This document shows, piece by piece, positions 1-13,086 of a stretch of DNA of 64,000 nt (within the stretch, counting starts at the first letter, position 1; each line of letters opens with the position of its first letter). The DNA comes from an uncultured Cohaesibacter sp. (GTDB lineage: Bacteria > Pseudomonadota > Alphaproteobacteria > Rhizobiales > Cohaesibacteraceae): assembly GCF_963664735.1 (NCBI RefSeq), contig NZ_OY761553.1, positions 4,833,001 to 4,897,000 on the forward strand, given 5' to 3'. The translations under genes and the position numbers were made by a program. The notes under the pieces are model-generated. The model saw only the letters and a program-made list of their open reading frames with translations. It made no database searches and was not told the origin of the DNA.

Positions 1-724
1 GGTCTTTCAGGAGATCCCGGCTGAAAAACTTTATGCTGAGGGACTTCTGGCGATGGAAACCGGCGATCGCAAAGAAGCCAAGAAGAAATTCGACGAGTTG
101 GATCGGCAGCATCCTTATTCGGACTATTCCCGCCGCTCGATGATGCTGACCGCATATACCCACTATAAGAGTGGTGAATATACGGAATGTATTTCTGCTG
201 CCAAACGTTTTATTGCCCTGTTCCCTGGCGATAAGGACGTGCCTTATGCCTACTATCTGATTGGACAATCCTATTTCAACCAGATTCCGGATGTGACGCG
301 CGATCAGGAGACGACCCAAAAGGCGCTGCAGGCGATGAACGAGCTGGTGCAGAATTATCCTGATTCTGAATATGCCGGTGATGCGCGGCGCAAGGTTCGT
401 GTGACCTTGGACCAGTTGGCCGGTAAAGAAATGCAGGTTGGCCGCTATTATCTGGAGCGCAAGGAATATATCGCCGCAATCAACCGCTTTAAGGTTGTCG
501 TGACAGACTATCAAACCACCCGACAGGTGGAAGAGGCCCTGATGCGCTTGGCTGAATCCTATCTTGCTCTCGGCATCACCCATGAGGCGCAGACCGCAGT
601 TGCTGTTCTGGGGCATAACTACCCAGAGAGTAAATGGTACAAGATGGCCTATAGCATGCTGAACAAAGGCGGGTATGAGCCTGAGGTCAATAAGGGTTCT
701 TGGATGGCCCGGATTTTCAACTAA
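1..724 (+). CDS. bamD: Outer membrane assembly factor BamD (5' partial)
   Basis: This is the C-terminal part of the BamD/ComL lipoprotein, a component of the BAM complex that inserts beta-barrel proteins into the outer membrane. The reading frame is open to the left edge of the window. The visible protein begins with the family signature PAEKLYAEGL, followed by TPR-like helical repeats (for example HPYSDYSRRSMML, DVPYAYYLIGQSYF, EEALMRLAESYLALG). The signal peptide and lipobox lie outside the window. The Met at position 53 is internal and is not the start. The stop is 169 bp before the recN start on the same strand. The assignment rests on the TPR pattern and the N-terminal motif. Confidence 0.9.
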   Translation, partial: VFQEIPAEKLYAEGLLAMETGDRKEAKKKFDELDRQHPYSDYSRRSMMLTAYTHYKSGEYTECISAAKRFIALFPGDKDVPYAYYLIGQSYFNQIPDVTRDQETTQKALQAMNELVQNYPDSEYAGDARRKVRVTLDQLAGKEMQVGRYYLERKEYIAAINRFKVVVTDYQTTRQVEEALMRLAESYLALGITHEAQTAVAVLGHNYPESKWYKMAYSMLNKGGYEPEVNKGSWMARIFN

Positions 725-892
725 GCGGCTTCTGATCCGGTCGAACAGTATAATCCTGTTGAAATGATCATGTTTTGTTCATGGTTTCCATGCTTTGCCG
801 GATTGCATTTTATGAGCGAGATGGCATAGCATGGCGCGCAAATCGAGTCAGCTTTGCGACCGTTGAATGCTGCCCGCTCTTATGAGGAAACC

Positions 893-4695
<3,803 letters not shown>

Positions 4696-4721
4696 CGGTG
4701 CCAATTTGCAATTGTGAAATG

Positions 4722-4757
4722 AAAAGCCAGCCCCGCTTGAATGCGAAGCTGGCTTTT
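4722..4757. terminator. Bidirectional terminator between ligA and the M24 peptidase gene
   Basis: Inverted repeat AAAAGCCAGC (4722-4731) and GCTGGCTTTT (4748-4757) with a 16-nt loop. The A-rich left arm and T-rich right arm give a U-run in both directions, which fits the convergent genes on either side. Confidence 0.85.
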
Positions 4758-4789
4758 GTTTGTTGCCATATGCTTTGCTAAACGCTTCT

Positions 4790-6610
4790 TTATGCTGCGT
4801 GGAGCGGCTTTGTCGCTTCTGCTAGCCATGCGCGTACTTCATCGGGCAGTTCTGCCGATAATTCAGCAAAGACTTGCTCGTGATAGTCATTGAGCCAATC
4901 GATTTCGGCTTTGGTCAACAAATTGACGTCGATAAGCCGTTGGTCAATGGGGCACAGGGTCAGCGTTTCGAAGCCATGCATCGGTAGTTCACCACCGCTT
5001 ACCGCTTTGGTGTCGGTTACCGTGACCAGATTTTCAATTCTGATACCCCAGGCGCCTGTCTTGTAATATCCCGGCTCGTTGGAAAGCACGTTGCCAGCTT
5101 CGAGAGGCGTTCCTCCGCGCTTGGATATGCTCTGAGGGCCTTCGTGGCAGCAGAGATATGAGCCAACGCCGTGTCCGGTGCCGTGGGCATAGTCAAGGCC
5201 GACCTCCCACAGAGGCTGACGGGCCAAGGTGTCCAGCTGAATGCCTTGCGTACCTTTCGGGAAGTGGGCCATCGTCAATGCGATCATTCCCTTGAGAACG
5301 CGGGTGAACCGGTCTTTCATTTCAGCGTCGGGCTTGCCTATGGCTATGGTGCGGGTAATATCTGTCGTGCCATCTGGATATTGGCCGCCAGAATCCACCA
5401 GAAACAGAGAGTTTTGCTCGAACTTGCGGTTGGTTGCTTCAGTTACGCGATAGTGCACGATAGCGCCGTTGGGGCCAGCCCCGGCTATGGTGTCAAAGGA
5501 AATATCCTTCAGGCAGCCTGACGCAGCACGGAAGTCTTCCAGCGCTTGTGTTGCCGTGATTTCGTCGAGCGTATCGGTTGGCGCCATGGTGTCCAGCCAA
5601 TGCAGAAACTGGCACATGGCCAATCCATCCCGGTGATGGGCTTTGCGCATGCCTTCAAGTTCGGCGGCGTTCTTGATCGCTTTAGGGGCGAGGCACGGGT
5701 CCGGAGCCTTGACGATGGGGGAGCCGGCATCTTCGATCATCGTTTTAATTGCGTAAGGGACGATAGTTTCATCAAGCAGCCATGGTTTGTCCGGACCTGA
5801 CAGCTCCGCGATAATCTGGGGCAGGTCTTCGAACGGGCGGACCGAAACTGAGCCGGGAAGATGGGCCCTCGTTTCCGCTGGAAGCTTGGCAAGATCTGTG
5901 AGCAAATAGGCCGAGGCGTCAGTTTTTACGATTGCAAAAGCCAGCGGCAGAGGGGCACAGGCTACATCATTGCCACGGATATTGAACAACCACGCGATGC
6001 TGTCTCCCTGAGTGATGAATGTGGCTTTCGCCCGATTGGCAAACCCGTTTGCAATAGTCTGGAGTTTTTGTTCCGAAGCGATACCGGCCAACTCCAGAGG
6101 GTGCGGCAGGATCGGGTTCTGAGGTTTCGTTGGCTGGTCGATCCAGATGGCGTCCACGGGGTTGTGCTCACAAGGAACGAGGGTCGCTCCTTTCCTCTCA
6201 CAAGCGGTGCGCAGCTTGTCAACGGCGCTTTGGGTATAGAGCCAAGGGTCAAAACCGATGACTTCACCACCCTGAAGCGTTTCCATCAGCCATTGCGATA
6301 CGGTTTTGGAAAGAATTGCGACTGGCGAGATCAAATCGGCAGCGACCTGATCTTCAACTTGCAGCGTATAGCGGCCATCGACAAAGATGGCTGCGGATTT
6401 TTCAAGGATGACTGCACTACCTGCAGAGCCGGTGAAACCGGTGAGCCAGGCAAGGCGCTCTGCATAGGGTGCTATATTCTCTCCACCAAATTCGTCGGCT
6501 CGAGAGAGGATGAAGCCATCAAGACCTGCTGATTTGAGTTGAGCCCTTAGCAAAGGGAGCCTAATTCGTCCCTGATCAGGATTTGATGTGTCGTTAAAGT
6601 TTTGAAACAT
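4790..6610 (-). CDS. pepP: Xaa-Pro aminopeptidase, M24B family
   Basis: A cytosolic metallopeptidase predicted to remove N-terminal residues that precede proline. It has two creatinase-type N-terminal domains (RLPLLRAQLKSAGLDGFILSRADEF and following), then the M24 pita-bread fold with metal and active-site segments GGQYPDGTTDITRT, HGTGHGVGSYLCCHEGP and NEPGYYKTGAWGIRIEN, and a C-terminal extension. This three-domain layout of about 606 residues matches the long aminopeptidase P class. The frame is open upstream to a TTG at 6679, but the ATG at 6610 (MFQNFND) matches the usual N-terminus. The gene converges on ligA. Its exact peptide substrate is unknown. Confidence 0.9.
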   Translation of the reverse strand: MFQNFNDTSNPDQGRIRLPLLRAQLKSAGLDGFILSRADEFGGENIAPYAERLAWLTGFTGSAGSAVILEKSAAIFVDGRYTLQVEDQVAADLISPVAILSKTVSQWLMETLQGGEVIGFDPWLYTQSAVDKLRTACERKGATLVPCEHNPVDAIWIDQPTKPQNPILPHPLELAGIASEQKLQTIANGFANRAKATFITQGDSIAWLFNIRGNDVACAPLPLAFAIVKTDASAYLLTDLAKLPAETRAHLPGSVSVRPFEDLPQIIAELSGPDKPWLLDETIVPYAIKTMIEDAGSPIVKAPDPCLAPKAIKNAAELEGMRKAHHRDGLAMCQFLHWLDTMAPTDTLDEITATQALEDFRAASGCLKDISFDTIAGAGPNGAIVHYRVTEATNRKFEQNSLFLVDSGGQYPDGTTDITRTIAIGKPDAEMKDRFTRVLKGMIALTMAHFPKGTQGIQLDTLARQPLWEVGLDYAHGTGHGVGSYLCCHEGPQSISKRGGTPLEAGNVLSNEPGYYKTGAWGIRIENLVTVTDTKAVSGGELPMHGFETLTLCPIDQRLIDVNLLTKAEIDWLNDYHEQVFAELSAELPDEVRAWLAEATKPLHAA

Positions 6611-6913
6611 ATAGGTAATCCAGAAGATGGGTGCAGGGTCGCCTCTGGGCGTCCCGTCTATTCTATAGGTAGGTTTCAAGCCCTACAGTGTCAAATTTCA
6701 ACGAATGGAGCAAGTGCTGGGATGTCAAATTCAATCACGTAAAACATTCTTTGAATTTGCATGTTTGCACGGTTGTTGTGTCTGATTTTTTAGATATGCA
6801 GAAAATGCATCTCTGTTTTGAGTGATTGGGACTTTTTGAATTGTTCGTTATACCCCATATTCCTTGATGTAAGTCAAACAGAACAATCGCCTAGCAGACG
6901 AAAGGTAATTATC

Positions 6914-7048
6914 ATGAACTTCTTTAACAAAGCACTTGGGAAAGTAATCGCTGCCCGTGAAGAACAGGCTCAGCGTTTTGTCGACGAATATATGTCCGAG
7001 CGTGGCCTCGACTCCATCATCGACATGACCAACGATCCTCGCGGCTAA
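6914..7048 (+). CDS. Small unknown protein (44 aa), paralogue of the protein at 7400
   Basis: A 44-residue protein, MNFFNKALGKVIAAREEQAQ..., with an ATG start and a GAAAGG Shine-Dalgarno-like stretch at 6900-6905. The N-terminal half resembles the small helical proteins of alphaproteobacteria related to DUF1127, having the pattern F-x(2-3)-A-x(2-3)-IAARE-x-x-A. I do not recognise a specific function. A second gene 350 bp downstream encodes a protein sharing F..A....IAARE...A. A hairpin (TTCGCC/GGCGAA near 7090-7105) and a strong terminator follow. The frame is open upstream to an alternative start at 6818, but that extension lacks family resemblance. Confidence 0.65.
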   Translation: MNFFNKALGKVIAAREEQAQRFVDEYMSERGLDSIIDMTNDPRG

Positions 7049-7163
7049 TTGCCGTGAGGCTTCTCGGATGAAATGGGTGCTAATACTTATTCGCCGATCA
7101 GGCGAACATACAGAGAAGAAGACGGAAGTGAGATAGAATCCGTCCCTCATACAATTCTCAAAA

Positions 7164-7192
7164 ACAAGCGGGTTTCGGCCCGCTTTTTTGTT
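7164..7192 (+). terminator. Intrinsic terminator after the first small gene
   Basis: Stem AAGCGGG/CCCGCTT around a 6-nt loop (7166-7185), followed by a T-run. It ends the transcript of the 44-residue gene. Confidence 0.85.
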
Positions 7193-7399
7193 TTTATACT
7201 CCACCAGATCTAAAACCGTAGCGGCATTGTTAAAATTCCATAACAGCAAATGGCATAGCTAAGCGCATTGGTATGCAGTTTTGGTTTGGCTGGCCTGAGA
7301 AACTATGTGTTTTTGTTCTAAAGAAGATTTGGTATATAACTTTGGTATAAGAGAGAGGCCAAAAATTCTGACCCTGGCCGACAACTGAAGGAAAATTCA

Positions 7400-7528
7400 A
7401 TGTCTTTTCTTAGCAATGCTTTCGACCGTATGATCGCTGCTCGTGAAGCTGAAGCACGGTCTTACCTGGAGCTCTATTCTCCTGAATATGCTCAATTGAT
7501 CTCTGCTCGCGACAACAACGACAAATAA
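7400..7528 (+). CDS. Small unknown protein (42 aa), paralogue of the protein at 6914
   Basis: An ATG-started 42-codon frame ending in TAA, preceded by GAAGGAAAA (7387-7395) as ribosome binding site. The protein begins MSFLSNAFDRMIAAREAEAR and shares the F..A....IAARE...A core with the 44-residue protein upstream. Conservation of start, length and motif between the two supports both as genuine genes. The function is unknown. The family resembles the short DUF1127-like proteins that in alphaproteobacteria have been linked to phosphate and RNA metabolism; that link is family knowledge and is not shown here. Four hairpins follow directly. Confidence 0.65.
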   Translation: MSFLSNAFDRMIAAREAEARSYLELYSPEYAQLISARDNNDK

Positions 7529-7531
7529 GAC

Positions 7532-7631
7532 CCTTGAACTTCCCATCGGGAAGCTCAAGGCAATTCATGCATGTTTGAGGCAATGGCCTTGCATGCTTTC
7601 CCTGAAGGGAATATCCGGGCGGTTGCCCGGA
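7532..7631 (+). other. Four consecutive hairpins downstream of the 42-residue gene
   Basis: Within 100 nt there are four separate inverted repeats. They are: CCTTGA-ACTTCCC/GGGAAGC-TCAAGG (7532-7560); GCATG..AGGC/GCCT..GCATGC (about 7569-7596); TTCCC/GGGAA (7598-7611); and TCCGGGC/GCCCGGA with a GGTT loop (7614-7631). None is followed by a T-run. This could be a structured 3' UTR, an RNA processing or stability element, or a small RNA. The convergent prmA gene begins its 3' end at 7687. Confidence 0.5.
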
Positions 7632-7686
7632 CATGATTTGGGGAAACTAAGAGCGGATCGTCTGGTCGACCTTTACAGGTCTATGC

Positions 7687-8559
7687 TCACCTGGAAAGAA
7701 CCAGCACAAGCCAACCATCTTCCGTTATAGTTCTGACATGACGAAAACCTTGCAGGCGATAAGCTGCGAGGACGCGTGCTCTCTGATGTGGCAGAAGCCC
7801 TGAGAGAATGACCCGTCCACCAAAGGCCAGATTGTTTGCCAGATCCGGTGCCATTTTGCACAATGGCCCTGCCAGAATATTGGCTACAATCAGATCAAAC
7901 GGCCCTTTTTGTTTGAAAACCGGATGGTCAAATCCTGACGCAACTGCAGTTTTGACGAATGGGCGGACTTCGTTGATCTGAATATTCTCGTTCGCAGTTT
8001 CAATGGAAATCGGATCAATATCCGTCGCCAGAATTTCCTGCTTCAGCATTTTGGCCAAACCGATAGCGAGAACGGCGGAGCCTGTGCCCAGATCCAGAAT
8101 GCGCATCGGATGATAGCGACGCAACTCTTCGCTTAAAACCTTCAGGCAGCCTGCGGTGGTTCCGTGATGACCGGTGCCAAACGCCTGTCCTGCATTGATT
8201 TGTACTGGAATGCGACCCTTGGTATCCATGCCTTTGTCATGGGAGCCATGAATGACGAAACGACCGGCTTCGACAGCATTGAGCCCTTCAAGGCTTTTCG
8301 ACACCCAGTCAACCTCGCCCAGATCTTCCACCTTGAGCGAAAGAGAAATGGAATGAGCCGAGAGTTCGGCCAAGGCCCGCTCTTGAGCATCCTGCAACGC
8401 CTCGTCCGTTGGATAGAGGGAGAGAGCCCAAACGCCATTGTCCTCATCGATCTCGAAATTCGATATGGCAAACCCGTCTTCTTCGAAGATGACTTCCAAA
8501 TATTTTGCGGCAGATTGAATTTCCTTCGCAGAGCCTTCGGCATAGAGATACTGGGCCAT
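7687..8559 (-). CDS. prmA: Ribosomal protein L11 methyltransferase PrmA
   Basis: PrmA trimethylates ribosomal protein L11 using S-adenosylmethionine. The protein (290 residues) has the small N-terminal substrate-recognition domain, then the class I methyltransferase fold with SAM motif ILDLGTGSAVLAIGLAKM. Preceding it is the family segment VQINAGQAFGTGHHGTTAGCL, and the catalytic-side motif is DLIVANILAGPL. Start ATG at 8559 with the usual MAQYLY N-terminus. It lies 68 bp downstream of the helicase gene on the same strand, so the two may share a transcript. Confidence 0.93.
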   Translation of the reverse strand: MAQYLYAEGSAKEIQSAAKYLEVIFEEDGFAISNFEIDEDNGVWALSLYPTDEALQDAQERALAELSAHSISLSLKVEDLGEVDWVSKSLEGLNAVEAGRFVIHGSHDKGMDTKGRIPVQINAGQAFGTGHHGTTAGCLKVLSEELRRYHPMRILDLGTGSAVLAIGLAKMLKQEILATDIDPISIETANENIQINEVRPFVKTAVASGFDHPVFKQKGPFDLIVANILAGPLCKMAPDLANNLAFGGRVILSGLLPHQRARVLAAYRLQGFRHVRTITEDGWLVLVLSR

Positions 8560-8627
8560 GGTTTCCTCTTGTAATCTAACTCGGATCGTCGATAGACCTT
8601 TGCAGCCTTAAAGGCAAGCCGATAGGG

Positions 8628-11012
8628 TCAATGTTTCTCAACGAAACTGTCGAGCACGCGCTTTTGTCCGGTCTGGAACTGGATTGTCAGCTTGTTACCT
8701 TCGATGGATTTGATTTCGCCGTAGCCAAACTTGATATGGAATACCCGTTCGCCAAGCGCGAATTTCGAAGGGGCATCGGAGACGCTTTTGGCAACCAGCT
8801 CGCCTTCAATGGTCGTTGTGGCCCGCTTCATCTTGGGTGCGGTAGACTTGCTGCGGTTTGCCTTGTTGGCCTGAGCGCGTTTCCAACCCGGCGTATCATA
8901 GGAATTCTCGAACGGATCAGAGCTGTCAAACCGGCTTTTTCCATAAATGGAACCGCCCACACCAGAGGCGCCATAGCCGCCATAGGTAGATTGACTCTCT
9001 TCGATTTCCACGTGTTTGGAAGGCAGTTCATCCAGAAAGCGTGAAGGAATCGAGTTTTGCCAGAGCCCATGAATCCGCCGGTTGGACGCGACATAGATCT
9101 TGGCGCGCTTTTTGGCTCGGGTGATGCCCACATAGGCAAGGCGCCGTTCTTCTTCCAACCCTTTGGTGCCTGACTCATCAAGGGCGCGTTGATGGGGGAA
9201 CAGGCCTTCTTCCCAGCCGGGCAGGAAGACTGTGTCAAATTCCAGACCTTTGGCCGAGTGCAGCGTCATGATGGACACCGCGTCGTTGGTCTCTGCTGAA
9301 TCGCGATCCATGACCAGCGCGATATGTTCAAGGAAGCTCGGCAGCGAGTCGAATTCCTCCATGGAGCGGATCAGTTCCTTGAGGTTTTCCAGACGGCCCG
9401 GCGCATCAGGGGATTTGTCCTTCTGCCACATTTCCGTATAGCCGGATTCATCAAGGATGATTTCGGCCAGTTCCGTATGCTTCATGGTGCTCAGCATCGT
9501 GCGCCAGTGGTTGAATTGTCCCAGCAGGCTTTTGAGCGCATTGCGTGGACGGGGCTTGAGCTCTTCGGTTTCAACCATTTCCGAGGCAGCTTCCATCAGA
9601 GGGATTTCCTCGGCGCGGGCGAGGGTGTGGATTTGGCGTATTGTGGCATCACCCAATCCGCGGCGCGGTGTATTGACGATGCGCTCAAAGGCCAGATCGT
9701 CGGCAGATTGCACAACCGAGCGGAAATAGGCTAGCGCGTCACGAATCTCAGCCCGTTCATAGAAGCGTGGGCCGCCGATTACGCGATAGTTGAGGCCCAT
9801 GGTGATAAAGCGGTCTTCGAATTCACGCATCTGGAAGGACGCGCGGACCAGAATGGCCATATCGTTGAGTTCATGCCCGCCGCGCTGATAGGCTTCGATC
9901 TGGTCGCCAATGGTGCGGGCTTCTTCTTCAGAATCCCATATGGACGTAACGGTGACCTTTTCCGCTTCCTCATCAATGATTTGCGGGTGCAGAGTCTTGC
10001 CAAGACGGCCTTCGTTATAGGTGATGAGGTGAGAGGCTGCGGCCAAAATGTGGGCCGTGGAGCGGTAGTTGCGTTCCAGCCGAATGACTTTCGCGCCGGG
10101 AAAGTCCTCCTCGAAGCGCAGAATATTGTCTACCTCGGCTCCGCGCCAGCCGTAAATCGACTGATCATCGTCTCCGACGCAGCAGATGTTGTGGCTTGAT
10201 TGAGCAAGCAGGCGCAGCCAGAGATATTGCGCCACGTTGGTGTCTTGATACTCGTCCACGAGAATATAGCGGAATTTTTGATGGTAGGTTGCCAGTATAT
10301 CCGGGTTCTCGCGAAACAGGCGAATGCATTCGAGCAAGAGATCGCCGAAATCGCAGGCGTTGAGGACCTTGAGGCGGGCCTGATAGGCAGCATAAAGGGC
10401 GATGCCCTTGCCTTGAGCGAAGAGAAATGCCTCATCCTGCGGCACCTGATCTGGCGACAGGCCTCGGTTTTTCCAGCTATCAATCAGGGTTGCCAATTGG
10501 CGGGCTGGCCATCTTTTTTCCTCAAGGGCGTTGGCCTGTATAAGCTGTTTGAGCAGGCGAATTTGATCATCCGTGTCAAGGATGGTGAAATTGGATTTGA
10601 GGCCGACCAACTCGGCGTGGCGGCGCAGGATTTTAACGCCAATCGAGTGGAACGTACCCAGCCATTGCATGCCTTCAACGGAACCGCCGATCAAGGATCC
10701 GATACGCTCTTTCATTTCTCGGGCGGCTTTGTTGGTGAAGGTCACGGACAATATCTGCCAGGGCGTGGCGCGACGGGTGGCCAGAATGTGGCCGATGCGG
10801 GTGGTCAGCACGCGGGTTTTGCCGGTGCCAGCACCTGCAAGAACAAGCAATGGTCCGTCAAGACTTTCAACCGCTTCCCGTTGCTCCGGGTTCAGCCCTT
10901 CCAGATAGGGTGTTGGGCGCATTCGGGCCAGTCTTGCTCTTATTCCTTCCTGATCTTCCTCCATCATGTTGTCAGATGGCGGGGTCGGTGATGGTGCAAA
11001 AAGATCAGACAT
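8628..11012 (-). CDS. uvrD: UvrD/PcrA-type ATP-dependent DNA helicase
   Basis: A superfamily 1A 3'-5' helicase of 794 residues, acting in nucleotide excision and mismatch repair. All helicase motifs are visible in order: Q/I (LNPEQREAV, AGAGTGKT), Ia, II (DEYQDTN), III (VGDDDQSIYGWRGA), IV, V (TLHSAKGLEFDTVFLPGWEEGLFP) and VI (EEERRLAYVGITRAK). The C-terminus is a Tudor-like module (FALGERVFHIKFGYGEIKSIEG) as in PcrA/UvrD. Start ATG at 11012 (MSDLFAPSPTPPSDNM). A weak LexA-like site lies upstream (11169-11183). Confidence 0.95.
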   Translation of the reverse strand: MSDLFAPSPTPPSDNMMEEDQEGIRARLARMRPTPYLEGLNPEQREAVESLDGPLLVLAGAGTGKTRVLTTRIGHILATRRATPWQILSVTFTNKAAREMKERIGSLIGGSVEGMQWLGTFHSIGVKILRRHAELVGLKSNFTILDTDDQIRLLKQLIQANALEEKRWPARQLATLIDSWKNRGLSPDQVPQDEAFLFAQGKGIALYAAYQARLKVLNACDFGDLLLECIRLFRENPDILATYHQKFRYILVDEYQDTNVAQYLWLRLLAQSSHNICCVGDDDQSIYGWRGAEVDNILRFEEDFPGAKVIRLERNYRSTAHILAAASHLITYNEGRLGKTLHPQIIDEEAEKVTVTSIWDSEEEARTIGDQIEAYQRGGHELNDMAILVRASFQMREFEDRFITMGLNYRVIGGPRFYERAEIRDALAYFRSVVQSADDLAFERIVNTPRRGLGDATIRQIHTLARAEEIPLMEAASEMVETEELKPRPRNALKSLLGQFNHWRTMLSTMKHTELAEIILDESGYTEMWQKDKSPDAPGRLENLKELIRSMEEFDSLPSFLEHIALVMDRDSAETNDAVSIMTLHSAKGLEFDTVFLPGWEEGLFPHQRALDESGTKGLEEERRLAYVGITRAKKRAKIYVASNRRIHGLWQNSIPSRFLDELPSKHVEIEESQSTYGGYGASGVGGSIYGKSRFDSSDPFENSYDTPGWKRAQANKANRSKSTAPKMKRATTTIEGELVAKSVSDAPSKFALGERVFHIKFGYGEIKSIEGNKLTIQFQTGQKRVLDSFVEKH

Positions 11013-11168
11013 TGAGGCAATCAGGTCCAGCTGGGTTTGGTGCTATTTGAGGTGAAATTATGCTTTCACTTGGTAAATAGCCGTATGATTTGGATTGTGT
11101 TTAGCGACCTTGCTGCGGGTTTGCAAAACAAAGATCACACATCGGATCCAAATGTCGAATCCAAATAA

Positions 11169-11183
11169 GAACATTATAGCAAC
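11169..11183 (-). promoter_or_regulatory. Possible LexA (SOS) operator upstream of the helicase gene
   Basis: On the minus strand the sequence reads GTTG-N7-GTTC, one mismatch from the alphaproteobacterial LexA consensus GTTC-N7-GTTC. It lies 157 bp upstream of the helicase start. SOS control of uvrD is plausible from family knowledge, but a single near-match is weak evidence. Confidence 0.25.
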
Positions 11184-11252
11184 AAATGCGGTTTGTCAGT
11201 GGCAAAATTGCCGTTTTTTCTTCTTTTTACGCGCCATGAGAATGGCTTCGTT

Positions 11253-12890
11253 TTAGCGGTGTTCTTCTACTTGCGTACTGATCAGCGCTTCGTTGAAATA
11301 GCGCAGGGCATCCACCTGTCGAGCCCAGCCGATGATCCGCCCCTGTCTTTCCGGGTCCAGCACTGCCAGATCAGTTCCGGCATTGTCGTCGAACTTTTTA
11401 AGGGCAAGTTCCAAAGTGTCCTGCATTTTGATCGGGTCCATGTCATGTTCAAGGACGGTGTCTTCTATGGGGGTGTCCTTTTCAAGGGGCCGATAGAATT
11501 GGGAGACCGTGACTTGCTTGACCAGATATTTATGAGAGCCTTCATTGAGGAAAATGCCGCGCAAGCCCAATTGCCAATGGAAATAGGAGCGTCCGTGAAG
11601 CGCCACGGCGACACCGTTTGAAATCGACACAGTGAGCAAGAGCGCTATCGACAGGGCGTAGCCGCCGGTAAGTTCAAACACGATCATGGTGGTTGAAATC
11701 GGAGCGCCCAGAACGGCCGATGCAACTGCGCCCATGCCGAGCAGAGCATAAAGGCCGTGGGTGGAGGCTATCTCTGGTAAAAGCGGCTGGGCCAGCAGGC
11801 CGAAGGAGCCGCCCACCATTGCGCCCACATAGAGCGATGGAGAAAAGATGCCACCACCAAAGCGTGATGCCAGAGTTATCGAGGTCGCCAGAGTCTTAAC
11901 GAGGATGAGCGAAAGCAACATGGTCAAAGGCAATTGCTGGCGAAGGGCCTGATCTGTTGCTTCATAGCCAACGCCAACAATCTCGGGGAAGGCAAGCGCC
12001 AGTAGTCCGATTAGAAAACCGCCAACGACAGGGCGGTAGATTAAGGGCATTTTGATGTGTCGGGCAAACCAGTCTGTTCCAAGAAGGGATGCCTGAAAAA
12101 GAACGGCAACTATGGCGCAAACCAATCCGAGCAAGGCAAAGGAGGGCAGCTCCCAATAGGAGGTGATTTGGTAGTCGGGAATGACGAAAGAAGCCACGTC
12201 GCCAAAATAGAGACGGGAAAAAGTGGTGCCGACTGCAGAAGATAATACAATTGGCACAAATGCAGAGAAGGCATAATGACCAAGAATGACTTCATGGGCA
12301 AACAAGACGCCCGCGATCGGCGCATTGAATGAAGCCGAGACGGCGCTTGCAACGCCGCAGGCGAGCAGGATTTTGTGTCCGGCAGGCTGTAACGAAAGTT
12401 TTCGACTGATTGATCTGGCTATGCTTGCTCCCAAATGCACAATCGGGCCTTCTCGGCCGGCACTTGCTCCCGAGCCGAGCGAGATGATCGTTATTGCCGC
12501 ACTGTCCAAAGCTTGCCAGAAGCGAAGGCCTTTGCCTCCGCGTGCCCGTGCCTCGATGACATCGGCAACGCCTTCGGCGCGTTTGATGGGGTGAACATAT
12601 TGCAGGAATGCGCCCACAAACAGGCCTCCAACCGTTGGAGCCAGAACAACGATCCAACTGGGCGCTTCACGGACGGCAGAGATCATGTTTTCACTACTGG
12701 TTCCGAGCCAGAACCATTGCACACCGCCAATGCCCAGACGAAACAAAATCGCTGCCAGTGAAACCAGAAAACCGATGATGATTGAAAACAGCCAAAGCTT
12801 TGGTTGTTGGTTGGCAAGATAAATAGACCAGTTCGGTTCTATCCAGCTCTTTATGAATTTGGTCTGTTTGGTCTGGAACATGGTCGGCAA
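11253..12890 (-). CDS. ClC-family chloride transporter/channel with C-terminal CBS-like region
   Basis: A multi-pass inner-membrane anion transporter of the ClC family, 545 residues. The gating-glutamate motif GSGASAGREGPIVHLGAS is intact. The segment equivalent to FNAPLAGILFIIEEM of E. coli ClC reads FNAPIAGVLFAHEVI, so the second glutamate (E203, the internal proton glutamate) is replaced by Val. The first selectivity motif (GSGIP) is also degenerate (AEGVA). After the last membrane segment (about residue 430) is a soluble tail with CBS-like character (DTPIEDTVLEHDMDPI...). A different ClC gene lies just upstream on the same strand. The Val suggests channel-like rather than proton-coupled transport, which is an inference. 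Confidence 0.88.
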   Translation of the reverse strand: MPTMFQTKQTKFIKSWIEPNWSIYLANQQPKLWLFSIIIGFLVSLAAILFRLGIGGVQWFWLGTSSENMISAVREAPSWIVVLAPTVGGLFVGAFLQYVHPIKRAEGVADVIEARARGGKGLRFWQALDSAAITIISLGSGASAGREGPIVHLGASIARSISRKLSLQPAGHKILLACGVASAVSASFNAPIAGVLFAHEVILGHYAFSAFVPIVLSSAVGTTFSRLYFGDVASFVIPDYQITSYWELPSFALLGLVCAIVAVLFQASLLGTDWFARHIKMPLIYRPVVGGFLIGLLALAFPEIVGVGYEATDQALRQQLPLTMLLSLILVKTLATSITLASRFGGGIFSPSLYVGAMVGGSFGLLAQPLLPEIASTHGLYALLGMGAVASAVLGAPISTTMIVFELTGGYALSIALLLTVSISNGVAVALHGRSYFHWQLGLRGIFLNEGSHKYLVKQVTVSQFYRPLEKDTPIEDTVLEHDMDPIKMQDTLELALKKFDDNAGTDLAVLDPERQGRIIGWARQVDALRYFNEALISTQVEEHR

Positions 12891-13023
12891 AATCTTGTCG
12901 CTATGCTGTTGTGATCGGCCAAAAGCGTAAAAAAAGCTGCTTTCACCTTATACATTGCAAAGCTTTGGAATTTTTGACTCAAACGTCAAGACAAACCTTC
13001 GGCTTTCTTCGCGCCTAAATACA

Positions 13024-13048
13024 AAAAGCCGCCTTAAAAGGCGGCCTT
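13024..13048 (-). terminator. Intrinsic terminator of the second ClC gene
   Basis: Stem GCCGCCTT/AAGGCGGC (13028-13045) followed in the minus direction by TTTTTG. It lies directly after the stop of the gene at 13087, so the two ClC genes are probably transcribed separately. Confidence 0.8.
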
Positions 13049-13086
13049 GAATCTGCAGATACTTATGTGTGCAACCGAGCGATCGA

